From Shewanella psychropiezotolerans (lineage in GTDB: Bacteria; Pseudomonadota; Gammaproteobacteria; Enterobacterales; Shewanellaceae), in NCBI RefSeq assembly GCF_007197555.1, contig NZ_CP041614.1, positions 2,038,001 to 2,102,000 of the forward strand: a stretch of DNA of 64,000 nucleotides. The letters are read 5' to 3'. The notes beneath the pieces were generated by a model. The model searched no databases and was not told where the DNA came from. It was given only the letters and a program-made list of their open reading frames with translations. Position numbers and translations under genes: made by a program. This document shows, one piece after another, positions 28,267 through 35,499 of this stretch. How positions within the stretch are numbered: position 1 is the first letter of the stretch; every line of letters begins with the position of its first letter.

Positions 28267-28758
28267 ATGTTGTATGACACCGGTAACTTTACCCTTGATG
28301 AAGCCAAAGAACTGACGACAAAGGAACATCATGATTTAGCACAGGAATATTTGGATTATTGGCTTCAGGGAGCTGATGAGTTTTTTATTAATTTTAGGTT
28401 TATGTTGGAATCAGGTTTCTTAAACAAAGCTGCATTCGTGTTACATCAAGTCACCGAATCTTTCTATAGTGCCATATTATTAGTCTTTACCTGCTATAAA
28501 CCCAATAGCCATGATTTAAAAAAATTAGGCGGTCGAGTGGCCAGTATTGAGCTTGAGTTTATCACGGTGTTCCCGATGGGGACCGAAGAGGATCGTCAGC
28601 GCTTTAAACTGTTGCGTAAAGCTTATGTCGATGCTCGCTATAAACTCAGTTATGTGATCATCTTGGAAGAACTCGAATGGTTAGGTGAGCGAGTGGAATA
28701 TTTGCAAGCGCTCACAGAACGTCTGTGTAAAGCCAAGAACGCCAGTTATTTGGAGTAA
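28267..28758 (+). CDS. HEPN-domain protein, probably the surviving C-terminal half of an MNT-HEPN protein
   Basis: 163 residues, all helical: HHDLAQEYLDYWLQGADEFF, AAFVLHQVTESFYSAILLVF, then RFKLLRKAYVDARYK. The HEPN RNase motif would be R-x4-6-H; here HQVTE and the RKAYVDARYK helix match the non-catalytic HEPN modules that follow nucleotidyltransferase domains. The normal N-terminal nucleotidyltransferase domain is absent: the IS6 end lies 20 bases before the ATG. I infer 5' truncation by the IS. Whether the remainder is expressed is unclear. Confidence 0.7.
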   Translation: MLYDTGNFTLDEAKELTTKEHHDLAQEYLDYWLQGADEFFINFRFMLESGFLNKAAFVLHQVTESFYSAILLVFTCYKPNSHDLKKLGGRVASIELEFITVFPMGTEEDRQRFKLLRKAYVDARYKLSYVIILEELEWLGERVEYLQALTERLCKAKNASYLE

Positions 28759-28904
28759 ACATTGAGTCGTGCCTTTTGAAGCCATGGCTGTGCGCTGTCG
28801 CCACTTTGCCGCCATTGAGAAACGATGAAGGAATGGTTGTTTTTGAAGCGTTTTACGCTGAATCAGGGGAGGGGATAGTGCGTAATAGATTGAATTTAAG
28901 CAAT

Positions 28905-28945
28905 AAAAAAAGGCCAACCATTCTTGTTATAAGAAGTGGTTGGCC
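28905..28945 (-). terminator. ssrA rho-independent terminator
   Basis: Stem GGCCAACCA..TTCTT / AAGAA..TGGTTGGCC, with TTTTTTT on the minus strand after it. It lies 13 bases beyond the CCA end of ssrA. A near-identical copy sits at 21181-21221. Confidence 0.85.
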
Positions 28946-28957
28946 TTTCTTAGTAAT

Positions 28958-29312
28958 TGGTGGAGGCGGCGGGGCTCGAACCCGCGTCCAAAAAGCCTAC
29001 ATCCAAGGCGCTACATGCTTAGTCTCTCTTTTGGTTAACCAAGTACACTCCGAAAGACAGGATTGCAATTGGCGAGTTCAGTACTATTTCGCGGTTCACC
29101 CCTGAACGTGGTTCCCTCGCTATCAAATGTAAGATGACCATCTATAAACCAAACCCATTTGAGAAGTTTCGGCAAGATGGCTAGCTAGCCTAAGCTGCTA
29201 GAGAGTAGTTAGAGTCGTTAGCAACTATAACAGTGAGGCTTTTTACGAGGCCAACCTCCCCTCGGCATGCTCCCAGGGTTTCGAGAATCTTGTCGAATCC
29301 AGAATCGCCCCC
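28958..29312 (-). ncRNA. ssrA: transfer-messenger RNA (tmRNA)
   Basis: 355 nt on the minus strand. The 5' end is GGGGGCGATTCTGGATTCGA and the 3' end carries the T-arm GGTTCGAGCCCCGCCGCC followed by CCACCA. The tag reading frame at 29190-29222 is GCT AAC GAC TCT AAC TAC TCT CTA GCA GCT TAG, encoding ANDSNYSLAA. tmRNA with SmpB rescues ribosomes stalled on broken mRNAs and marks the peptides for ClpXP. smpB lies upstream on the same strand. One-piece form, as usual in gammaproteobacteria. Confidence 0.97.
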
Positions 29313-29324
29313 AAGTACAATTCG

Positions 29325-29353
29325 ATTGTAACGCGTTGCCACTCGATTACCAA
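29325..29353 (-). promoter_or_regulatory. ssrA sigma-70 promoter
   Basis: On the minus strand, TTGGTA (29348-29353) and TACAAT (29325-29330) are separated by exactly 17 bases. The mature tmRNA 5' end is 12 bases beyond the -10 box, leaving room for a short leader removed by RNase P. Confidence 0.7.
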
Positions 29354-29527
29354 GCGTGTTTTGCAACTCGTTATATCGTTTGTTCGTTATCCGTACGTTT
29401 TGCGTGTTTTTTATTGTTTTTCAGTAAATGATTGGCTATTCATTGTTCGTACCAAGCATTTTATCATTTAAAACTTCGTTTCATGACCGGACTCCGGCTT
29501 AAAAGCATTGCCGGAGAGACGGGAGTG

Positions 29528-30025
29528 CTATTCACCACGTACGGCTTTTTTCATTGTTCGAGCTTTTTCAATCTGCCATTCACGATCTTTAGTATCGTCA
29601 CGCTTATCGTGTTCTTTCTTACCTTTACCTAGACCTATCTCGATTTTGACCCAGGCACCTTTCTGCCAGTACATAGAGATAGGTACGATAGAGTAGCCCT
29701 TACGATCGACGAGCCCTTGTAACTTATCTAGCTCTTTTCGTTTGAGCAGAAGTTTACGCGAGCGCATAGGATCACAGACGACATGGGTTGATGCGGTATT
29801 CAATGGCGCTATGGTACAACCGAAGAGAAAGGCTTCGCCTTCTCTCATAAACACATAGCTTTCAGACAAGTTAACCTTGCCCATTCGAATAGACTTAACT
29901 TCCCATCCCATTAGGGACAGACCTGCTTCCATCTTCTCTTCGAATTTATAGTCGAAGGTTGCGCGTTTATTACGGGCAATCGATGCGGAGGAGTTTTTTG
30001 ATTTTTTTGCATTTTTCTTAGCCAT
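29528..30025 (-). CDS. smpB: SsrA-binding protein SmpB
   Basis: Small OB-fold protein that binds the tRNA-like part of tmRNA and sits in the decoding centre. 165 residues. Typical segments are [47 protein letters not shown] and the basic C-terminal tail [23 protein letters not shown] start. Lies 215 bases upstream of ssrA in the same direction. Confidence 0.96.
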   Translation of the reverse strand: MAKKNAKKSKNSSASIARNKRATFDYKFEEKMEAGLSLMGWEVKSIRMGKVNLSESYVFMREGEAFLFGCTIAPLNTASTHVVCDPMRSRKLLLKRKELDKLQGLVDRKGYSIVPISMYWQKGAWVKIEIGLGKGKKEHDKRDDTKDREWQIEKARTMKKAVRGE

Positions 30026-30326
30026 AGGCTGGCTATTATACGCAGGGACAAGTTTTTTGGAATTGCTGCCGACGAATTATTCAGACATTTCTGCAGAATA
30101 ACGAGGGTTTGCGTGATTTTTGAACAAACAAAGCCTGCTTTAAGGTGGCAATTAGGCAAGCGGTGCTTTTAGGTGTCTCACTTTAGAAAGAGGTGAATAT
30201 GCGTTTTTCTATGATCGTGTTAAAATCCTGTCATTAGTGATCATCTTTAGCGTTCGTTAAGGTGATTGTCTTTGGCAACTGGTTTAATCAAATTGTTGAG
30301 ATAAACTGTTTCAGGTAAAGAGTAGA

Positions 30327-30758
30327 ATGCCCCAAATATCCCGCAGTGTGTTAGTGCGCTTTAGCGCAATGCAGATGTATGAAATCGTCAATGATGTTGA
30401 ATCCTATAAAGAGTTTTTGCCCGGTTGTGTCGGTGGCAAGGTGCTCGAGTTTGACGGTGAGACTATGCTCGCATCTGTAGATGTGTCCAAAGCTGGTATT
30501 AGTAAAACCTTCACTACCCGTAATCAAGTCATACCGGGTAAGAGTATTCAGCTTTCTTTAGAAAATGGCCCTTTCAAGCATTTGCTCGGCGAGTGGCGCT
30601 TCACTGAATTGACCGAAGATGCCTGCAAGATAGATTTCGAGTTAAGTTTCGAGTTCTCTAACTCTCTCGTTGAACTGGCTTTCGGCAAGGTGTTTAAAGA
30701 GTTGATGTCATCTATGGTGACGGCGTTTACCGGCAGAGCGAAAGTGATCTATCGATAG
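30327..30758 (+). CDS. ratA: RatA-family START/coenzyme-Q-binding protein
   Basis: 143-residue START-like (SRPBCC) protein of the RatA/Coq10 family. In E. coli RatA is described as inhibiting 70S ribosome assembly; relatives bind coenzyme Q. Features are PQISRSVLVRFSAMQMYEIV, the V.SY.EFLPGC motif (DVESYKEFLPGC), and GPFKHLLGEWRF. Divergent from smpB and followed by rnfH, the standard gammaproteobacterial order. Confidence 0.94.
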   Translation: MPQISRSVLVRFSAMQMYEIVNDVESYKEFLPGCVGGKVLEFDGETMLASVDVSKAGISKTFTTRNQVIPGKSIQLSLENGPFKHLLGEWRFTELTEDACKIDFELSFEFSNSLVELAFGKVFKELMSSMVTAFTGRAKVIYR

Positions 30759-30770
30759 TCGTCAGCAATT

Positions 30771-30838
30771 AGCTATGAGCTTCGAGCTATGAGCTTCGAG
30801 CTATAAGCTTCGAGCTATAAGCTATAAGCTACTAGCTA
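30771..30838. repeat. short tandem repeats, 14-bp unit
   Basis: AGCTATGAGCTTCG, AGCTATGAGCTTCG, AGCTATAAGCTTCG, then AGCTATAAGCTATAAGCTACTAGCTA fill most of the 119-base gap between ratA and rnfH. Each unit is built on AGCTT/AGCTA, so the array can also fold on itself. Probably slippage-prone spacer DNA. Confidence 0.8.
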
Positions 30839-30877
30839 ATTGCTTTTAGCTTGTTCCATATTGAAAGAGATAAATTG

Positions 30878-31210
30878 ATGAACATAGAGCAGGAAGGTTT
30901 TGCGGTAGAGGTTATCTATGCCTTACCCACACAGCAAAAACGTATCCAGATAAAAGTGGCGCCAGGAACTAGCTGTATTGAAGCGGTGGAATTGAGCGGC
31001 ATGATTACCTATTTCCCTGAAATCGACCTTGAAACGGTCAAGCTAGGGATTTTTAGCCGTGCGGTTAAGCATAACGAAGTCTTAATGCCCGGGCAGAGGG
31101 TAGAGATTTATCGTCCCTTGATTGCTGATCCGAAAGATGTACGACGTCGTCGTGCCGAAAAAGCGAAAGAGGAAGGCCGGATAAATAAGATCACGGGCGG
31201 AAAGATATAG
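30878..31210 (+). CDS. rnfH: RnfH family protein (UPF0125)
   Basis: Ubiquitin-like beta-grasp protein of about 110 residues, function unsettled, named from its place in some rnf operons. Motifs are VEVIYALPTQQKRIQIKV, the G.FS. segment (LGIFSRAVKHNEVL), GQRVEIYRPLIADPKDVRRR and a basic tail. I start at ATG 30878 with AAAGAGA before it; the frame opens nine codons earlier at TTG. Follows ratA. Confidence 0.93.
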   Translation: MNIEQEGFAVEVIYALPTQQKRIQIKVAPGTSCIEAVELSGMITYFPEIDLETVKLGIFSRAVKHNEVLMPGQRVEIYRPLIADPKDVRRRRAEKAKEEGRINKITGGKI

Positions 31211-31221
31211 ATAATAATTGA

Positions 31222-31254
31222 ATGTGTTCCTGACGCCTGACGCTAGGAACACAT
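31222..31254. terminator. hairpin between convergent rnfH and bamE
   Basis: ATGTGTTCCT pairs with AGGAACACAT over a 13-base loop, placed between the two converging genes. No clear T tract follows, so efficiency as a terminator is uncertain. Confidence 0.45.
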
Positions 31255-31277
31255 CGACTTAATTCATTAAGCTTCTG

Positions 31278-31787
31278 CTATTCAAACTTCTTTTCTGCTT
31301 GAGATTCAGGATCATTCTCTTCTACTAATGGCTTAGTATCAGGACGCTGCTCCGGGATCAATGGCTCTTCATTGTTTTCAACTTCAGTTTCTAGCATAGA
31401 CGCATCAGGAAGACGGCTCTGGTCTAGTGGTGTATCAAAATCTTCCGCAAGATCGTAATCCCCTACCACTTTAATCAGAATGTCATTTTCAAAGTGAATG
31501 ATCAGCTCTTTGTGTATGATGCTGGCATCACGTCCACTCTTATAGTGATACACGTAATACCAAGTATCGTCGGAAAAGCTGTCACGTAATACGGGTCTGC
31601 CTAGTATGTATTCAACTTGCTCCTTGGTCATCTCAATACGCAGTTTCTCTACCTGCTGAGTTTCCATGTAGTTACCTTGTGGAATATCTGGCTTATAGAT
31701 CAGCCAGTCAAATACACTACATCCTGTTACTGATAACGAGAGCGCAGCGGCGCCCAAAAGGGTAAGGCTCTTCTTTTTAATTGTCAT
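31278..31787 (-). CDS. bamE: outer-membrane assembly lipoprotein BamE
   Basis: Small lipoprotein of the BAM complex. Signal peptide MTIKKKSLTLLGAAALSLSV with lipobox VTGC. The BamE fold shows YKPDIPQGNY, EKLRIEMTKEQVEYILGRPV and DTWYYVYHYKSGR. After ~115 residues comes an acidic, proline-containing tail (PLIPEQRPDTKPLVEENDPE) longer than in E. coli BamE. I use ATG 31787; a GTG lies three codons upstream. Confidence 0.95.
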   Translation of the reverse strand: MTIKKKSLTLLGAAALSLSVTGCSVFDWLIYKPDIPQGNYMETQQVEKLRIEMTKEQVEYILGRPVLRDSFSDDTWYYVYHYKSGRDASIIHKELIIHFENDILIKVVGDYDLAEDFDTPLDQSRLPDASMLETEVENNEEPLIPEQRPDTKPLVEENDPESQAEKKFE

Positions 31788-31796
31788 TGAATACAC

Positions 31797-32263
31797 TACT
31801 TCATAAAAATCTATCGGTCATCATACCCAAGCACAAGCTACTGTGACAAGAGTTGATGGAACATTATTCCGTTAATTTGAGTCGTGCCAATCTCTTGGTA
31901 AGACCGACTGATTCGACCATCATCTATTCGATTGGTTCAGAAAGTTAGCATTATAGGTTTAACTGTTTTCTTTTTGTGCAACAAACTGGTGTGAAATCCA
32001 GCTAAAAGTGAGGTGTGAAAAGTGTGTCTTAAGTTGGAAACTTTTGTCCTGTGTTAGGTGGGCTGCAGCTTAGCTAAGATAGCTTAGATTGATAACTCTA
32101 TAAAATAGTCAAAATGTACCAAGTTTAGTTTTTTAAACAGCTAAGTTGAGCTGCAACATATTAATTTATTTAAGTTTGTTTTCTTAGTAATAAGAACTTG
32201 CAAAGTAACAGAAAAGTTATGAGAATATGTTTTGATGAATAGTCTATCTAGAGAACTCAAGTA
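31797..32263. other. non-coding region upstream of the borosin locus
   Basis: 467 AT-rich bases between divergent bamE and sonM. They must contain both promoters. I see no gene, no RNA element and no strong repeat. Several TTGCAA/TATGTT-like boxes occur near 32195-32235, but none is convincing. Confidence 0.5.
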
Positions 32264-33085
32264 ATGCCGACGCTACAAAATAGTACATGTCACCAAGGTA
32301 GCCTAGTTTGTGTCGGTACTGGCCTCAATCTAGCTGGTCAGATAAGTGTTCTCAGCAAGAGTTATATAGAAAATGCCGATGTGGTGTTTTCGCTCGTGCC
32401 AGATGGGTTTGCACAGCGTTGGCTGGAAACCCTCAATAGTGATGTTCGTAGCCTGCAGCCTTACTATGCTCAAGGTGACGAAACTAAAAGCCGTCGTGAT
32501 ACTTATGACCAGATGGTACAAGCCATTTTAAATGCGGTTCGCGATGGCAAGAAAGTGGTTTGTGCACTCTACGGTCATCCAGGTGTATTTGCCTGTGTAT
32601 CTCACTTTGCCATCGAGCTGGCGAGGGGAGAGGGATACAGGGCTAAGATGGAGCCGGGTATTTCGGCGGAGGCCTGTTTATGGGCCGACTTAGGAATAGA
32701 TCCAGGTCATTCTGGTCATCAGAGTTTTGAAGCGAGTCAGTTTATGTTTTACAAACATACACCGGACCCAACGACACACCTATTATTGTGGCAGATAGGC
32801 ATCGCAGGTGAGCACACCTTGACTGAGTTTCATACGTCATCGGATCGCTTGCAAGTCTTGGTGGAACAGCTAAATGAATGGTATCCACTCGATCATGAAA
32901 TCATCCTCTATGAAGCAGCAACTCTACCGGTACAGCAACCTAGAATTGACAAGTTACCCCTGAAAAATCTTCCTTTCGCACAGTTAAGCGCCATCAGTAC
33001 CTTGCTTATTCCGCCGTCGAGAAAGCTTGAGATTAACCATGATATCTTAGCCAAGTTAGGCATCACCGTCGCGGATTTAGGGTAA
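32264..33085 (+). CDS. sonM: split-borosin peptide alpha-N-methyltransferase (SonM-like)
   Basis: Tetrapyrrole-methylase-fold SAM enzyme that methylates backbone amides of a separate precursor peptide. It matches the S. oneidensis enzyme SonM through most of its length: SLVCVGTGL (SAM loop), FSLVPDGFAQRWL, YYAQGDETKSRRDTYDQM, ALYGHPGVFACVSH, KMEPGISAEACLWADLGIDP and HLLLWQIGIAGEHTLTEFH. The catalytic-site residues known in borosin enzymes are kept (Y68, R77/R78, Y81, Y103 here). The N-terminus is ~10 residues longer than SonM. It is a stand-alone enzyme, unlike fungal fused borosins. The precursor gene follows 141 bases later. No cobalamin or siroheme genes are near, which argues against corrin methylation. 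Confidence 0.94.
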   Translation: MPTLQNSTCHQGSLVCVGTGLNLAGQISVLSKSYIENADVVFSLVPDGFAQRWLETLNSDVRSLQPYYAQGDETKSRRDTYDQMVQAILNAVRDGKKVVCALYGHPGVFACVSHFAIELARGEGYRAKMEPGISAEACLWADLGIDPGHSGHQSFEASQFMFYKHTPDPTTHLLLWQIGIAGEHTLTEFHTSSDRLQVLVEQLNEWYPLDHEIILYEAATLPVQQPRIDKLPLKNLPFAQLSAISTLLIPPSRKLEINHDILAKLGITVADLG

Positions 33086-33226
33086 TAGACTTTTATAAAA
33101 TCAGTCATAAACTTTAGTTCTAAATTTAAATTATAACTTAAAAGACAAAGGGTTAAAGAATAAGTTAGGTAGCATTGCAGTATCGCTATAAATAAAAGAC
33201 CGTAATTACATAAAAGGATCGACTTA

Positions 33227-33433
33227 ATGTCAAAGTTAAATGACCTGTTAGAAAACCTAAGTTCAGATGCAAAGTTAAATGCTAAATACCTTGAGACTCC
33301 TGAGCAGGTGATGGAAGAGGCTGGACTTAATGATAAAGAGAAAAATGCTATGCGCTCAGGTGATGAAAATAGCTTGACTGATGTGACTAGTGACAAGAGA
33401 GCGTATAGTAAATATATAAGAAATCCTGATTAA
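33227..33433 (+). CDS. sonA: split-borosin precursor peptide (SonA-like)
   Basis: 68 residues. Residues 1-50 form the borosin binding domain, a helical LigA-like leader (LNDLLENLSSDAKLNAKYL, then TPEQVMEEAGLNDKEKNAM), aligning with SonA (DFFTQLGQDAQLMEDY, NPEAVMRAHGLTDEQI). The C-terminal core region is SDKRAYSKYIRNPD. The SonA core has SYLVISHGNGD, so the hydrophobic L-V-I stretch that carries the methyl groups is largely replaced by K-Y-I-R. AAGGA lies 9 bases before the ATG. The stop overlaps a possible start of the next gene (TAATG). Family call is firm; which residues are methylated cannot be read from sequence. Confidence 0.92.
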   Translation: MSKLNDLLENLSSDAKLNAKYLETPEQVMEEAGLNDKEKNAMRSGDENSLTDVTSDKRAYSKYIRNPD

Positions 33434-33624
33434 TGTATCAAGGCCAATTTTTATGCAGCTCTAATAGGATTATGAGCTGCAAGATATTTACTGTCTTAAT
33501 CATTAATAGGTTATTTAGTGCTGAACTAGAGTCTACTATGTCAAACATAAAAATGATAACTAGAGTGATTCGAATCTATGAGATTACTTTTAAAAAAATC
33601 GATGGCGTAGTAAGTGTTTTTAAT

Positions 33625-35499
33625 ATGAGAGAACTGTTTTTAGCTTCTATTTTTATGATGATTTCGGGAGTTTTCAGTGTATTCCCGACAAAAGCTTTAG
33701 CTGAATTTAGTGGTAATAAAAAAATAACACAACTAGAGGTTACTAATGTCAGCCCAGAATATTTAGATAAAGCACTCTTAAAACTAGAACATATCCGTAC
33801 ACAGCAACCTGAAGTCGTTATTGACCAACTTAAGACGTTATCTTCTTTTACTTCAATCATGAGCCAAGAGCAAGTTTATCGCTACAGTTTGCTTCGAGCA
33901 CATTCATATGCCTTATCTGGAAAATCAGAAATGGCCATAAGTCTCTTAAATGAACAACTGGCTAGCCCATTCAATACAGGTCTTATTAAGTATAAAAGTC
34001 GGTTTCTATATTTGTTAGCAAACACTTACTCTCATTATAACCACTATGCTAAGTCATTACAGACATTGCATCAACTACTGCCCTTACTTGCTGAGGTTGA
34101 TGATATAGAGAGTGAGGTGTATGGATACACTTTAGCTATTGAGCTGTTAGTGCAGATGAACTTGAATAATGAAGCACTGAAATATGCAAAGATTCTTCAT
34201 AAAAAATTGCCGAACATGTCAGAAGCGCGACATCGTTGCTTTACCACTTTTTCCTATGCTGAAAGCTTGAATGCAGTATTTAAGGATCAAGTTGGATATG
34301 GAACAAAAATTATTGATATGTATCAAGATGCTTTTGATGAGTGTTCACTGGCTAATGAGAAGATGGTCATGGCTGGTTCCTTGATTGGGCTTGGTAAGAT
34401 TACCATGCAGCTAGATAAATTGACTGAAGCTAGGCTCATATTAAAGCAAGCATTGGAGTTATCTTCTTCAATTCCTTACCCGCTCGATATTGCTGATATC
34501 AATATGGCATTAGCTAAGGTTGATATGGGTGAGGCTAAATATAAACAAGCCTTGTCAAGATTAAATGAGGTATCTGAACTTATTAGTAGCCTTAAAGACA
34601 AACAGCTGTTAGCGAGCTTTTATCTCATACTCTCCGAAGTAAACGAAAATCTTGCTAATATAGATGCGGCATTAACAAACAGAAAATTATACCTGCAAAA
34701 CTATTTAACAGATTTAGGTGAAACCCAAAGTAAAATCATCGCCTTTGAGACGACTAAGCTTAATTATATTGAGAAAGAACGACAGATACGTTATCTCAAC
34801 AAAGATCGCGAGCTCTATACAGCTAAGGCGACTTTGACTGAATTACAACGAAGAAATGAACGGTTGATGAATACGTTCGTTTTCGGTGGATTAGTTTTAT
34901 TGGCTATCTTCGCTTTGGTAATGACGATGCAGAAGCGTAAATATAAACAGTTGGCCCAGCACGATGCTTTAACGGGGATTTTCAATCGCGGTACAGCTCA
35001 GAACATTGCTGAAAACAGTTATATTAAGACTGCATCGAAGAGAGGAATGTTTAGTGTCATCATGTTCGATCTCGATTACTTTAAGCGCATCAATGATAAC
35101 TATGGCCATGGTACCGGAGATTGGGTATTAAAGAAGGTGGCGGAAGTGATCAATAAAATCAGTCGAAGCGATGATATTTTTGCACGCTTCGGAGGTGAGG
35201 AATTTGCCCTGTTTCTACCTGGTACTGATGAAGCTAAAGCGAATGCCATGGCGGAAGAGTATCGCAGCCTTATTCAATCAATTGAGACCAGATTTTCTGG
35301 CCACAATTTTAATATCACGGCAAGCTTTGGCGTATCGACGAGTAGTGAAGATGACTTGAGTTTAGATCCCTTGCTGCATAGAGCCGATATCGCCATGTAT
35401 CACTCTAAAGAGCAGGGGCGCAACTGTGTCACACTTTATAAGCCTGAGATTGAGCAGAGTCGCTCTGGTTATCAAAAGAGTAAGATGGCTCTAGGTTAA
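33625..35499 (+). CDS. membrane diguanylate cyclase with periplasmic TPR-like region
   Basis: About 624 residues from ATG 33625, which begins a signal-like segment (MRELFLASIFMMISGVFSVF). A long helical TPR-like sensor region (residues ~40-400) is followed by one transmembrane helix (NTFVFGGLVLLAIFALVMTM) and a C-terminal GGDEF domain: HDALTGIFNRG, MFDLDYFKRINDNYGHGTGD, and the active GGEEF with an inhibitory RSDD site five residues before it. It should make cyclic-di-GMP and be product-inhibited. The frame is open back to an ATG at 33433 that overlaps the sonA stop by one base; that longer form would bury the signal peptide. No EAL domain. Confidence 0.9.
   Translation: MRELFLASIFMMISGVFSVFPTKALAEFSGNKKITQLEVTNVSPEYLDKALLKLEHIRTQQPEVVIDQLKTLSSFTSIMSQEQVYRYSLLRAHSYALSGKSEMAISLLNEQLASPFNTGLIKYKSRFLYLLANTYSHYNHYAKSLQTLHQLLPLLAEVDDIESEVYGYTLAIELLVQMNLNNEALKYAKILHKKLPNMSEARHRCFTTFSYAESLNAVFKDQVGYGTKIIDMYQDAFDECSLANEKMVMAGSLIGLGKITMQLDKLTEARLILKQALELSSSIPYPLDIADINMALAKVDMGEAKYKQALSRLNEVSELISSLKDKQLLASFYLILSEVNENLANIDAALTNRKLYLQNYLTDLGETQSKIIAFETTKLNYIEKERQIRYLNKDRELYTAKATLTELQRRNERLMNTFVFGGLVLLAIFALVMTMQKRKYKQLAQHDALTGIFNRGTAQNIAENSYIKTASKRGMFSVIMFDLDYFKRINDNYGHGTGDWVLKKVAEVINKISRSDDIFARFGGEEFALFLPGTDEAKANAMAEEYRSLIQSIETRFSGHNFNITASFGVSTSSEDDLSLDPLLHRADIAMYHSKEQGRNCVTLYKPEIEQSRSGYQKSKMALG

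Noticed and set aside
28958..29312. ssrA as the active attachment site of an integrative island
   Set aside because: The 41-nt copy at 21181 covers only the terminator, not the ssrA 3' end, and no integrase gene is present in the window.
29432..29632. Open frames on the plus strand across the smpB end and ssrA promoter
   Set aside because: They run antisense to smpB and tmRNA sequence and show no protein-like character.
30771..30838. CRISPR-like array
   Set aside because: Units are contiguous with no spacers, too short, and no cas genes are present.
32264..33085. Reading the methyltransferase as a precorrin, cobalt-factor or uroporphyrinogen methylase
   Set aside because: The fold is shared, but the specific blocks (RRDTYDQM, YGHPGVFACVSH, AEACLWADLGIDP) match the borosin enzyme, a precursor gene follows, and no tetrapyrrole genes are near.
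33433..33624. Using the upstream ATG at 33433 as the cyclase start
   Set aside because: It would place ~64 unlike residues before a clear signal-type segment; kept only as a possibility because of the TAATG overlap.
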